A DNA stretch of 64,000 nucleotides from Haemonchus contortus (GCA_000469685.2 LS997565.1:11166505-11230504); one strand, 5' to 3'; shown: positions 32,668 to 43,748, numbered from the stretch's first letter. Notes: generated by a model from the letters alone, not told the origin. A program made the numbers and translations.

Positions 32668-34306
32668 TGCTGATGGACTCGATCGATGTCAGCCAGCCGA
32701 CGGACGACGACGACGGCAACCTCTGTGGGTGTGTCTGTGTATGCAACGAGACAGTCGTGGTCGATGTTCACAGAACCGCAGCAGAGATGGAGGGCGAGAG
32801 AATTTCCTGTTCGACAATTGAATTTCTGTCGATTGGGGGATACCGAACGGAAGCGCCGGGACCACACACTGACTCAGCCAGGCCAACCACCTCGGGAAAC
32901 CCGCCCCACCCCCACGTTGACACAAAAATCAATCCGCGCACTTCGTGGAGGTAGCCAGGTGCGTGTGAACAGCATGTACACGTGATCGCCCCGGAGCGAT
33001 ATTTCGGCTCCGTCGGCAGTTTATCGAGAGAACTGCTCTTCACTGAATGAATAATTGGCATAGACAGGAATCAATAAATTTTCGGAAGTAGTGAAAGTGT
33101 CATGTAGCCCTTTGGATCTCTCCCCCGCGTATGGACGGAGTATCCCATTCCAGCTACTTCTGCTATTAATAAAACTAACTCGTTACTCAATGGTTGAAGA
33201 GTCCAGTGCGTGGTCTTACTCTGTTTGACACCTGTTCTGGTAATCGGTAGAAGGTTGCGCAGAGTGAAAGGGCGGCGATAACAAGCGAACAACCGATGCA
33301 TGAAATTCTGGAACTGAACACGTCCGTTGAGGCTATGCAACCCTTTGGGATCGATTGATCAGTGACAGATTTCTTGAAGGGGTTGAAGAATTCACTCATT
33401 CATTGACTGGTCCCTTTACCCATAGCCTAGAACATACACCCTATGCCTTATAGGTGTTTCTATAATTCTCAATGAACGTCGAACATGTGGAGCGACCAGG
33501 GATGGGCTCGAACACATGCGAAGCAACATCGTAATTTGTTTCTTTTCTAAAAAGCAAAGTCTTGCGGAGTTGTTATTTCCCAGAAGTCAACAATTATGAA
33601 GAAACCAAGGATCAGAAAACTAGGAGTCAACAAACAATATGAGCGGCAAATGCTTGGCAAACATACTGGAACTTCTCGAGATGCTCGTGCACTAAGATTG
33701 CCTTTCTATTTCAGTGCAGGAAAGGACTTTCCCTGTACTGGTTAGGAGATACCCCAAAAAATATGAAGAACCAGTGATCCTATCTCCCGACTGATAAGGA
33801 AATTCAGGAAAACTGCAATCCCCAGAGTTCTTCACAACAATACATGGTGGAGCCGAATATAGTTGCCATGACGGGCATTCCTTCACGCTCACCCTCGATC
33901 TTCCATGTTCAATCAAAAGCGCCCAGCTATATGTGGAGTAACTGACTGGTTGTGTGACGGGAAGGCCCAACAAGGCTTCACCCTCTAAGGGGAAACCACA
34001 GAGACAGGGCCGGCCCTCACCTCGCTTTTTTCACTTCCTGCTTACACCCTAGTCATCCTTTGTACTGTGTCCTTTGCTTTAGTGTGTCCCACGACAATGT
34101 TTCCCCCATTCGGGGACTCGGGTATCTTCACTCAAGTTGAAAAGCAAAAAGAAAGGTAGAGGTTCAAAACATTTTGAACACTGGGCTCACTGATTACGTG
34201 TACATTGATTTAAAAGTGAATACCTCGAAAACTACTCACTTCCATTTTACTCAACAATCTATCTTGAACCGGTCGGCATGTCTCTCACAGGTACCATTCT
34301 CCCTAG
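32668..34306. other. Intergenic region between divergent genes
   Basis: This stretch separates the CYSTM-like gene (minus) from the acidic-protein gene (plus). It should contain the promoter of the former and the missing 5' exons of the latter. A tRNA-like box (minus, 33,485-33,525) is the only repeat seen. Frames around 32,640-33,060 are antisense shadows or chance frames. Confidence 0.4.
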
Positions 34307-35468
34307 GATGACGATTATATCGAGCTCGAACTACTCAACACAGATTGCATCGATGAATATGAATCATCGGACGACATTTCACGCAAAGTACCAAAAGGAA
34401 GACGATCATCATCGCTGACTAAACCAATTGCAAAGTCAGCGATATTTTTGTTTTTTTTCTCTCAGAACATTTTCAAAAGCTGTTTCCTACATTGATCATG
34501 GAGTCTTCTTACTTCCAAGTTGTTGTTCGGTTCCATTTTGAGGGTAGATTTCCAGAGGTGACCCAACTCAGTACTCAGAAACAATCGGAGAATCGCTGGA
34601 GGAGCGTCAAGCCCTTTTCGAACAGTTGAGGAAGGAATATACGGATATGATATGCAAAGAGAAACCAGCAATCATTTTTGCTCAGGTCATTTTTGGTCTT
34701 CTGATTTTGAACCCTAAACTGGCGAGTAGCGGACCTTGTACCCGAATTCCCACGATCGCAGGCGCAGCGGCAGTTACCGTAACCATCCACTGAAAATTCA
34801 AATCTTACGCTTACCTCCGACACACGGCTGAAGCGGCAGCGCGGCACTCCGTTCGGGTACAATGTCCCACACCCGGATGTGGCGTCTTTCATAGTCAACG
34901 ATTTTGCGAGCGACCAGTCGCGCGACCGGTCGCGGACCCATCTCGCAGGCGACTAGTCGCGCCACAGCTCGATCGGTCGAGGAGGCCGCGCTAGTTATGG
35001 GTGCCGCCGAGGACGGTCCCGAGCAGATCGAGCGACCAGTCGCTAGCATCCGGCGACCAGTCGCGCGACTGTTCGTGGACTATGAAGGCAGCCTGTGGCA
35101 AATGGGAGCTACCGCTGGTGATCGAGATCACGTGATTGATGGGATCGGATCCCGTAAAGGCCATTCGAGTTGTTTGGCTTCCCTGTCACTGGAAGAACTA
35201 ATTTTCGAGCTGACCTGGAACTGATTCATGAATAAAGCTGTATAGTTCAAGATGCTCTGAAGTGGATCTACCCCTTGATTTTGGATGGGCGGTGCTTCCC
35301 AATTGGGAATATTAATTGAAACAGAAATTAATTCAATGATTTTCCACTAATTGTTTTCAGGAAGAGAACGAAGTTACAGAAGGAACTACACTTGAAGATT
35401 TCCTACAAAAACATGGACCCTTCCCGGTGGAAGAGCACATTGCAGCAGGGATTATTCGAAGTTGTTAA
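34307..35468 (+). CDS. Unrecognised acidic protein, 3' exons only
   Basis: Three exons join in consistent phase: 34,307-34,434, 34,556-34,685 and 35,361-35,468 (stop TAA). The first begins DDDYIELELLNTDCIDEYES, is strongly acidic and has no start codon, so 5' exons are missing. The second encodes ESLEERQALFEQLRKEY, a likely amphipathic or coiled-coil helix. The third ends FLQKHGPFPVEEHIAAG then RSC and stop. The first donor (AA|GTCAGC) is weak, and the second acceptor (TTTCCAG) and the last one (TTGTTTTCAG) are good. I do not recognise the family. The intron 34,686-35,360 holds an unusual palindrome cluster. Confidence 0.5.
34881..35092. repeat. Foldback element with GCGACYRGTCGC palindromes
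   Basis: The 12-mer GCGACYRGTCGC, itself a palindrome or nearly so, occurs at about 34,909, 34,922, 34,950, 35,032 and 35,053. The outer ends are also inverted copies (TTTCATAGTCAACG on the left, CGTGGACTATGAAG on the right). The whole is a GC-rich foldback of about 210 bp in an AT-richer intron. It may be a small transposable element or a protein-binding array; the sequence alone does not decide. Confidence 0.65.
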
Positions 35469-37202
35469 TCTGACCGCGATGCTGTACTCCACAGTATCCG
35501 ATTAAGTGTCTGTTAAGGTGTGAGCTCGGCGATTATGTTCCTACACTGCAGAGAAGTGGTTCATGGCTGTCTGGACTTCACGTCTGTCGTTCTTGACAGA
35601 TATTTCAACGCAAAAACCATCGTCTCATCTGCAGTCTATCGCGTGAAATCGTCTAAAGCAGCAGGGTAGTCCACTGAGTGAGCGATTTTCTTTCTAAAAA
35701 AATAAAATTTCCAGAGCCAGGGGTAAGGTTGAAGATGTGTTTCATGTAGGACTGTTGCTTTATCGCCTGCTCACTGGACACAAGGCGAAATTCGGGCAGG
35801 TAAGTGCGTGACGCCAGAGAAAACTAAATGTGCTCTGTTTCAAGGTCTCCATGTGGGTGCCCCAACAAAAGCAGAGACATGGGGTAATACTAAGTCCCAC
35901 AGGGATGGTCCGAACATCACATCCAGATAGAAAACCCTCCATACCACAAGTAACAAGCATACTCAATAAAAAATAACCACTGGCAAACTGATCAGCTTCA
36001 ACAAACTTCTGATTAACATTTGCCCAAGCTAAGCATTCCATCCCCGAGGTCAATGAATCGTAAAGACTTGTCCAGGAAGAAAAATCACTGACGTGCTCGT
36101 CGGTTGGTCAACGCAACTCATTGTATAAGTCTCATGCGATTCTGAATGGAAGTCGACTGCAGGGCGCATGCCAGAGACAAATTTGAGCCGACAGACTTTA
36201 TTCTCTATTCAAAAGCAAGATTGATGGAAATGAAATAACTTCACCTCCAGAGATTTTCATCGAGCCACGGAGATGTCGTTGATGGCAAACCGGAAATGGG
36301 AAGGATTTTTTGTCCGCAAAGTCTTTGTTTCGTTCTTGTGGTGCTTGTTTAGAACGAAAATCTTTTTTTAATGACTCCCCTCCCAACATCAGCAAGGAAA
36401 CCATTTCTTCAGGCTTTATAAATCCCACTTACATGAACTTCTAACAACCTTAACCAAAATTAAGAATGGTGAACTGCTGACCAAACCAAGTCCATATATG
36501 CGCATATCGGAAAAAGGGATGAAGCTGGTCGAGTTTATGTTCGCAACGAATTTGAGGTAAGTAACTTACTGCTGTAAATTCCTGAGTAATCCCAAAAGGT
36601 AATTCTGATGCTTCAGATTTCCTCCAACAATTGGACGAGTTCGCTACAGTGATTGGCTGGACGAGTGTGACGAAAATCCACCGGTGTTTGTCCTGTTTCC
36701 TAGCTGAAATTACTAAGTGGGAGTAATAAAAAATTAAATTCTCCAGATTTTCCAACAAAAATTTGCAAACTGTTCCCAGACGGAAGAGTTCTGTTAAGAA
36801 GAATCAGGAAATCTTTGGGTTGGTTAGCCACGCCGAAGCCGTGCACCGAACTTCGGATCAGAAATGGGAAGCATTCGAACATGTGCTCGGCAGTCGGAGT
36901 GGCTCCCGTAGGCTTCTCCGGTTACTCTGTTGACCTATAAGAATAAGGGGGGGGGGGTAGGGGCAAAAAATTCGCTAGCTCAACCGAAGTCTGATAAAAG
37001 ATAGGACAAAACGCAAGTTTTTTATTTGCTTCGATGGGTTTTATCTGTAGTTCACGACCAAGGACAACAATAAACACAACAAAAACAATTAATAAATGGT
37101 CAAAAATTAGGTATAGATTCGTACGATATAAATTAGCCACATTCTGTACAAGAGGATGGATGTTCAAGCAAATTGGTTATCATTATTTATAAAGCTATCA
37201 AA
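35469..37202. other. Intergenic stretch with a SINE fragment
   Basis: 36,098-36,215 is a plus-strand fragment of SINE family A (TTGGTCAACGCAACTCATTG, GGAAGTCGACTGCAGGGCGC). There is a run of 11 G residues at 36,947-36,957. TTTATT at 37,021-37,026 could be the GTPBP10 polyadenylation signal on the minus strand. I recognise no gene. Confidence 0.45.
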
Positions 37203-40200
37203 TCATAACAAATGTTTATCAAGATCATCAAACGTTGATTCGGGAACCATCGCAGGCCGAATCCCTTTGTATACCCGAACGAGAGCTTTTTTCACTTCAT
37301 CAACTTCACCCAACTTCGCTGAAACCGGAAGAACATAGTCAAAAATCAGGGGTGTCACGGGACGAAATTCCTCAGCAACATGTTGGGGCCAATCTATGGC
37401 ACGCATCTTCTCTACCAGTTTTTCAGGTACCTGAAAGTATACGCAATTCAGGTATAGCATGCTGGGCCTGAAAGCCATCGACTTACCCCTTCGGGAGCGA
37501 TATCAATCTTGTTAAACAGTAGAACTGCCGGCTTGTGAACCAACTTTTTGCTGTAGTTTTCGAGTTCACGATTCAAAAGAGCGACAACTTCGATTGGAGA
37601 TCTGCAAATACTGTAGTAAGAAACGTAGCAGGATCAGGAGGCTCCAAGGAAATACTGATCGATAAACGGCTATCGTGCACTACCGGTTGTGCACTCCTCT
37701 CCCAGCACTCATAAGAAAGAAAGCCCTGAAATACTTGGTAAGACGAACCTACCATTATTTTTCCGGACTTTGCCATGTACGATCAATTGAGGACAGATAA
37801 AAAAGGGACTTCATTCCCCAGGTTCGAGGCAAAACTGTTTTATAACACAGCATATGCAGGATGTATACGAAACAGTTATTTATAAACAACAAAAATTCAC
37901 CTGAAAGGTTCATTTAATTTGTTGGACAGTTGAAATCCCATACAATCCACTATCAATAGAAGAATGTCCGAGAATTCGAGGTGTTTCAGGAACTTGTAGC
38001 CTTTTCCACGATTCTGAGATGCTCCTTCTATCAAACCTGAATAAAATCTTTCAAGCTAAATTCACAATACGGTAGTTTTCCTAAAACTGAAAAATCTCGC
38101 CTTGTTAGAAAAATAAAAAATGCTTACCTGGCAAATCGGCAAGAGACAGTGTGAAATCGCTCTCTTCTTCTTTCTTTCCCTTTTCTGGCGTCCAAAATGC
38201 CACTTGTGGTTTGGTCTGAAGCTCTGACGGATTAGGCAGCAGGACGAGTTATCCAGGAGCTGTCTGCATTTTTGGGTTCACCTGCTTTTACTACTACTGG
38301 TGCTTTTTTGACAGAATCGAGCTCACAGAGTAACAACCAGCCGGTCCGCACAGAAGAGGAGAACGGTATATCCCTTACTGTCAGAGAAGATTAACGTGGA
38401 ACGTACCGTCGTGAACGGATAGGGAGCTATCTTGATGCTTTTCCGTGGCACAAACGCTTTCATCAACGTCGATTTGCCAGCATTTGGAAAACCAACGAGT
38501 CCTACATTGGGACGAAGTTTCAGATGAAGCGATACTGTGAACTGCTCTCCAGGTTCACCCCTGAAATGCGAAACTAATTAGCCCACGGGATATCCAGACT
38601 GGAGGAGCTTCAGCTCCTTCTACCACCATGAATTCGGTGACATACTTGTAACCATTCCTTGCATCTCCACCACAGCCTCCTCTTGCTATTAGATAATTCT
38701 GGAATGGCCTGGAACACCGTGCAAGCAGCACATTTCGTTCCTCATCAACTGCATCGATCCCCACAGGCACATCCAAGAACTAGAAAGGAACGATTATGAC
38801 GCTTTAACTTTCCCCTACAAACTATCCTTACGGTGTACTTAGCCTTTCCACTACACACCAAAACAACGTACCGCATCTTCCCCATCTTCGCCAACGAGCT
38901 TCACTTTCTGACTGGATGTCCCACTCACAGCTTTCACTCGCATTTTTCCACCCAACCGCTTTTTGATGTCGGCGAAAGCCATACTTGGCATAGCTCTCAA
39001 GAAAACGCTGCCTCCTGTACCTCCACGGCCATCGTATCTGAAATATGTAGAGTGATGTATCATCAAAATCGGCAGTCCACCATGAAAAGAAAGGCATAAT
39101 TCAAAAGAAAATACAGTCCGGTAGAGGAATTAAACTTAAAGGATAAAGGATAAAGTTCTAGGGCATTAATCAATCACTTCTGAGGGATGCGCCCCGCATC
39201 CGACTTCCATCTAGAATCGTAGTGGTGTGTTGAATGCGTAGGTGGCCCATACAATGACTTGAGGTGTCCAGCAGATGAACAAGTCAGTGCTTTTATCCTC
39301 GCAGACGAGTCTGGTACCAATTAACCGACCCCAGAGCGATGGAAGGCATGGATGGCTTGGGCAGATATCGATCCGGGATTTGAACCCGTGACCACGTGTG
39401 AGTGAAGTGCGCCTCTTTCCAGTACACCACTTCCGCCCTGGAGAAATTAAACTTACGAAAAATAAACTGAGTTAACAAAGTTTATTGCTGTCTTGAACTC
39501 TTCACGAGGTTTGTAAATATTCTTTATTAGGCTGACGTTTCGGCGGAATCGCCTTCTTCAGAGCCTGAAAGGATCATAACAATTTGTGATTATCCGATCA
39601 AACGTCTCCGCCAACCCACTAAGTTCGAGACCCCCAGGGCACGCAGGTGGTTGAAAGGAGAACCACTCACCGTAACTATGTGGATTCTTCGAAACCACCC
39701 AACAAGTAGTGGTACCAACCGACCAGTGTCAGCTGGGGTACGTCCTCATTAAAGTCTGTAAGGGAAGGCCAATCTTATATAAGGCCGTAGCTCCCGCGTG
39801 ATTGCGAGACATTCTTCCCTACGATTCATTTTGGGATCGGTGACCTGTATCCAAAATGCCTCGAGGGTTTTACGCGCGCACACTTGCGACTCCTGTGCTA
39901 CGACCTCCACGATGACCTCAAAATCGCCTCCGTTATGCTTCTGAACTCGGTGGCTCCCCAAGGCAGTAGATTCCTTCAATCGTCTCATGCCATCCATGTG
40001 CTCTTTGACTCTCACGTGAAGTGGTCTTGCCGTTTCTCCGATATACTCATCACCACAATCCCGGCAAGTAATTTTGTAGACCACTCCAGACATGTTACAA
40101 TCACCTTCCCTTCCAGCTGGACAAACCACACAGTTTGAGGTTGTACATAGGCGATCGTATAGCCTGTTACGAATCAGGCGCTTCTTCAGATTGAAGGGTG

Positions 40201-43200
40201 GTACGTTTACAATAGCAACTAAATTTTCCAAACCAGATCTCTTTAGACACTTTCTAATGGAGGCGCTGACCTCATCAGAAATAAATGGTAGTACAAAAGG
40301 AGTCTTGCCTTCAATCGAGGTACTACCATGTCTGAGGATCACACCACTAGAAGAAGCTCTACGTGTGGCTGGAAAATTGTAGTAGCCATTTGACCTAGCT
40401 ATATCGCGTGCCATTTGAAGCGACTCTTTTCGCTCTTCCTCCCCAGTGCAGACCTTCCTAGCGGTGCGGAACATATTTCTGACGACCGCTCGTTTTACGT
40501 AGAAAGGATGAGCTGAGTGATAATGGACAATGATGTTCTTATTGCTAGGCTTTCTGTACCACTTCGTAACAATCGTATCACCCTGTAGCCTCACTTGAAC
40601 GTTTAAGAAAGGAAGCCAATTCCCGGTCGGTTTTTCCCGTGTTAACTTAATGTGCTCTGATTGTGAATTGAGCAGGCCAAAACACACATCTACTTCTTCC
40701 TGTGTCGCGCAGACTATGAAGCAGTCGACGATATATCTGCAGTAAAGCAAGGGCAGATATTCCAGTACAGGCGCTTCAATCTTGGCCATAAATGATATGG
40801 CCAACACAGGCGCCAATCGCTGCCCCATGGCCAAGCCTCTAGTCTGTGCGAAATACCTTCCCGACCACTTGAAAATGTTACAACTGAGGCACTCGTTCAC
40901 AAGTGTCATCAGTTGGGATATAGACAGCCCTCGCATACCAATTTCGTTCTGGTGCTGACTAAGAAGCTCGAATACGGCTTCCATAGCAGACCCATTGCTG
41001 ACATTTGTATAGAGAGCTTCTACGTCGAAGGATTCCATAACGCACGAACCACTGGGGTGCAGTGCGAAAAGGCGATCCAAAAACATTTGGGTGTTAGTGA
41101 GGTGGGAAGGAATGAAGTTAAGGAGCTGCACTAGAATGGTATTAAGAAACCATGCGATTCGGTCAGTAGGACACCCACGCAGCTTATTATAGGACGGACT
41201 TTCACGGAAGTGGGATTGATTGAAGCAAGGTCGTCTGCATCTAAAAACTTGTGCGTCTTTATGAGCAGATACAGGACTGGACAACAAGGCGACTCAAGTT
41301 TGAGCCGTGTTATTAAGGTTGAACTCAGCCCTGCGGACCGTGCTACTGAAACCCACATCCGGTTTAGTCCACGCAGCTGCGTTTTGAACTCCTCAAGAGA
41401 AGCTGGGCGATAGAGAGATGTGTCTCCCAGATGGTGTTCTGTTATTTCACAGTCGAGTTGTCTGGGGATCACTACAAACTCTCCTCCTTTATCACTGACG
41501 GATAACCGTATGGTTCGAGACTTTATCAGCTCTCGAAGTTCCTTAATACCACGTGCTTGCTCCCTTGAAATATTAGATGTGGTGTTTTGCTTTCGAAACC
41601 TACTCAGCACCTTGAACACGTCGTCGGCAAAAACCCGGAAATTGGCATCGGAATCAATGTGTGGTTCCTGTTGTTTGAAAACGTGGCTGGGAAGGGAATG
41701 TTGAGCACATTTCTTACCTGGTCTGCCACTAAGGAGCCATTATCACACCTAGCCCTATAACGGAGTCGATCTTGAAGTTCGTGTAGACTGCACATTATTT
41801 TTCGCATGACAGCTGTGGAAATGGGCTGTGAAGGTGAAAAACTCGGGCCCATTTCCAAGATCGAACGAGCGCAGTCAGATAGTGGGAAGCCTCCCAACAC
41901 AGTGACTCGAGACTTAGATGGACTCCGCTGGCTAGTCTCGTCGGCTTTATGATTTCCCGAAACCCGCTCAGCCACGATGCGCGATGACCCCCCTTTAAAA
42001 CCACATGTTGAACTGCAAAGGTCATCGAACTTCCTTTGTAAGGCAGCTTTAACCTTAGATCGGATAGAATCACAAATTGATATAGATCCACTCACTATCC
42101 TCCTCCAAAGGTGTTCCTCCAAGAACTGGGCACAACAATGTTCCTTTGATACGCATTTGTTTAGCAAAGAAAACATGTTATCACGTTTTGCTCGAATTGC
42201 CATTCGAAGCAGTTTCATTTCGATGTCCAGCACTCTTGAGTCGCACCGTGAGCCGTTGAAAAGATCGCCCAGCTTCTTCTTCGAAATAAATTTCGGAACT
42301 ACGCGGTGATCCAAACAGCGGCGGAGAAAAGTGATCTCTTGACGCGCTAAGACAATTTTCTGTCTCAGCGATAAGACTTCTTTCACGAGCCGTTCGTGCT
42401 GAGTTGGCACGTCACGAAGTAAGTTCCATGTACGACTTTCTATGAACCTCGGCATTATTGTATTACTGAGTTTATTGCTGTCTTGAACTCTTCACGAGGT
42501 TTGTAAATATTCTTTATTAGGCTGACGTTTCGGCGGAATCGCCTTCTTCAGAGCCTGAAAGGATCATAACAATTTGTGATTATCAGATCAAACGTCTCCG
42601 CCAACCCACTAAGTTCGAGACCCCCAGGGCACGCAGGTGGTTGAAAGGAGAACCACTCACCGTAACTATGTGGATTCTTCGAAACCACCCAACAAGTAGT
42701 GGTACCAACCGACCAGGGTCAGCTGGGGTACGTCCTCATTGGAGTCTGTGAGGGAAGGCCAATCTTATATAAGGCCGTAGCTCCCGCGTGATTGCGAGAC
42801 ATTCTTCCCTACGATTCATTTTGGGATCGTTGACCTGTATCCAAAATGCCTCGAGGGTTTTACGCGCGCACACTTGCGACTCCTGTGCTACGACCTCCAC
42901 GATGACCTCAAAATCGCCTCCGTTATGCTTCTGAACTCGGTGGCTCCCCAAGGCAGTAGATTCCTTCAATCGTCTCATGCCATCCATGTGCTCTTTGACT
43001 CTCACGTGAAGTGGTCTTGCCGTTTCTCCGATATACTCATCACCACAATCCCGGCAAGTAATTTTGTAGACCACTCCAGACATGTTACAATCACCTTCCC
43101 TTCCAGCTGGACAAACCACAACAGACAAACTTTAATGAGGACGTACCCCAGCTGACACTGGTCGGTTGGTACCACTACTTGTTGGGTGGTTTCGAAGAAT

Positions 43201-43748
43201 CCACATAGTTACGGTGAGTGGTTCTCCTTTCAACCACCTGCGTGCCCTGGGGGTCTCGAACTTAGTGGGTTGGCGGAGACGTTTGATCGGATAATCACAA
43301 ATTGTTATGATCCTTTCAGGCTCTGAAGAAGGCGATTCCGCCGAAACGTCAGCCTAATAAAGAATATTTACAAACCTCGTGAAGAGTTCAAGACAGCAAT
43401 AAACTCAGTAATACAATAATGCCGAGGTTCATAGAAAGCCGTACATGGAACTTACTTCGTGAGTTAACAAAGTTAATTCTTCTTCATATCGATAAGCCTT
43501 TCGCATAGCTTATCAAAAAGTTTTTAGGGAGGAATAACAATAGCTGTGAATCTGGTACATAGTTGGGACTGGAGTTTCTGGGGAGTATGAACTGCAGAAA
43601 TTCCCCTACCGCTGTAATCCGTGTCCTCCTGAACCAGCACGTACTCGTATAGTATACACGTCCTTTTCAACAACTCCCAAATCATGACTGATCAATTTTT
43701 GAACTTGCTTGATCGTACTTCGTAACAGTGGAGACCAACGCATATACT
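37203..43748 (-). CDS. GTPBP10: Mitochondrial Obg-family GTPase, GTPBP10 homologue
   Basis: Coding exons on the minus strand: 43,743-43,610, 39,037-38,872, 38,779-38,646, 38,560-38,407, 38,215-38,128, 38,036-37,901, 37,601-37,487 and 37,430-37,203 (TGA). All junctions are GT-AG and in phase, giving 384 aa, close to the human protein. The ATG at 43,743 lies five bases after a 3' splice site (TTCACTTTCAG), probably a spliced-leader site. The basic N-terminus ([12 protein letters not shown]) suits a mitochondrial presequence. An Obg domain with Gly-rich loops follows ([27 protein letters not shown]), then the G domain: P-loop GFPNAGKST (168-176), DLPG (223-226), NKID (301-304), SAK (346-348). 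'GFQLS' after the switch region favours GTPBP10 over MTG2. Known role of the family: assembly of the large mitochondrial ribosomal subunit. Intron 1 (4.6 kb) is mostly transposon. Confidence 0.94.
39140..39440 (-). repeat. SINE family A copy (tRNA-derived), full length
   Basis: The copy has a TTTATCC repeat tail (39,140-39,156 on the plus strand as GGATAAA repeats), the complete body, the B box (GGGTTCAAATCCCGG near 39,375) and the A-box region near 39,425. It lies in intron 1 of GTPBP10, sense to that gene, 29 bp from the PLE target-site duplication. Confidence 0.88.
39469..39482. repeat. Target-site duplication of the PLE, left copy
   Basis: GAGTTAACAAAGTT at this site is repeated exactly at 43,461-43,474, bracketing the whole PLE insertion. 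Deleting the insertion and one copy would restore a continuous intron sequence. Confidence 0.82.
39529..39566 (-). ncRNA. Hammerhead-ribozyme-like motif, copy 1
   Basis: Read on the minus strand, 38 nt give stem I AGGCT/AGCCT, the core CTGAAGA plus one extra A, stem II GGCG-ATTC-CGCC, then GAAA and a minimal stem III (C/G) before TC. These match the conserved CUGANGA and GAAA core of hammerhead ribozymes, which are known in the terminal repeats of Penelope-like elements. The extra A before stem II and the almost absent stem III may limit activity. Confidence 0.7.
39749..42455 (-). pseudogene. PLE reverse transcriptase / GIY-YIG endonuclease, frameshifted
   Basis: The polyprotein starts at the ATG at 42,455 and is split into three overlapping frames (42,455-41,604; 41,619-41,131; 41,287-39,749) by two apparent frameshifts near 41,610 and 41,170. 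Recognisable parts are an RT fingers block (SVKVRPIIS near 41,190), [12 protein letters not shown] near 41,020, ARGLAMGQ-like and [10 protein letters not shown] blocks near 40,820, the catalytic-site region CRYIVDCF near 40,725, and a C-terminal [12 protein letters not shown] with YIGET, the GIY-YIG nuclease core (40,100-40,020). The usual Y-x-D-D box reads Y-I-V-D, so the first catalytic Asp is lost. The copy is therefore dead, although its frames are well preserved. Confidence 0.9.
42519..42556 (-). ncRNA. Hammerhead-ribozyme-like motif, copy 2
   Basis: The sequence is identical to copy 1, exactly 2,990 bp away in the second terminal repeat and in the same orientation. Copies 1 and 2 together would release a unit of 2,990 nt if both cleaved. 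Confidence 0.7.
42736..43128 (-). pseudogene. PLE GIY-YIG ORF fragment (5'-truncated unit)
   Basis: This repeats the last 129 or so codons of the PLE ORF, from [20 protein letters not shown] to the stop, with very few differences from 39,749-40,130. It begins abruptly at 43,120, where similarity to the longer unit ends, as expected of an incomplete reverse-transcribed copy joined to the next unit. Confidence 0.9.
43133..43460 (+). repeat. Inverted terminal copy of the PLE
   Basis: This 328-bp stretch is the reverse complement of about 42,413-42,740, including the terminal repeat and the first 40 or so bases of the RT ORF. With its partner it forms an inverted repeat with a spacer of about 390 bp. 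Near its inner end it resembles the left unit (TTTAATGAGG) more than the adjacent one. The ATG at 43,421 within it belongs to the copied ORF start and is not a gene. Confidence 0.88.
43318..43355 (+). ncRNA. Hammerhead-ribozyme-like motif, copy 3 (inverted)
   Basis: The same 38-nt motif lies on the plus strand: AGGCT 43,318-43,322, CTGAAGA 43,323-43,329, extra A, GGCG 43,331-34, CGCC 43,339-42, GAAA 43,343-46, CGTC 43,347-50 and AGCCT 43,351-55. It is opposite in sense to GTPBP10 and to the PLE ORF. Confidence 0.68.
43461..43474. repeat. Target-site duplication of the PLE, right copy
   Basis: Exact repeat of the 14 bases at 39,469-39,482, marking the 5' side of the insertion relative to the element. 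Confidence 0.82.

Larger units (their letters stand above)
39483..43460 (-). mobile_element. Penelope-like element (PLE), complex insertion
   Basis: The insertion is about 3,978 bp. In element orientation (minus strand) the order is: a 328-bp inverted terminal copy (43,460-43,133); a 5'-truncated unit with the ORF 3' end and terminal repeat (43,120-42,471); a longer unit with a reverse transcriptase and GIY-YIG nuclease ORF (42,455-39,749); and a terminal repeat to 39,483. The direct repeats 39,480-40,130 and 42,470-43,120 are 651 bp each and almost identical. Tandem partial copies with an inverted end are typical of Penelope-like elements. A 14-bp target-site duplication flanks it. It sits in GTPBP10 intron 1 in the gene's own orientation. 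Confidence 0.93.

Noticed and set aside
32637..32954. Plus-strand frame starting MEEVGSLLMDS, 105 codons
   Set aside because: It is antisense to exon 1 of the CYSTM-like gene, its possible donor does not fit the phase of the next plus-strand exon, and the later part runs through unrelated GC-rich sequence.
39884..42309. Several plus-strand frames across the PLE
   Set aside because: They are antisense shadows of the reverse transcriptase and nuclease ORF; the minus-strand frames carry the motifs.
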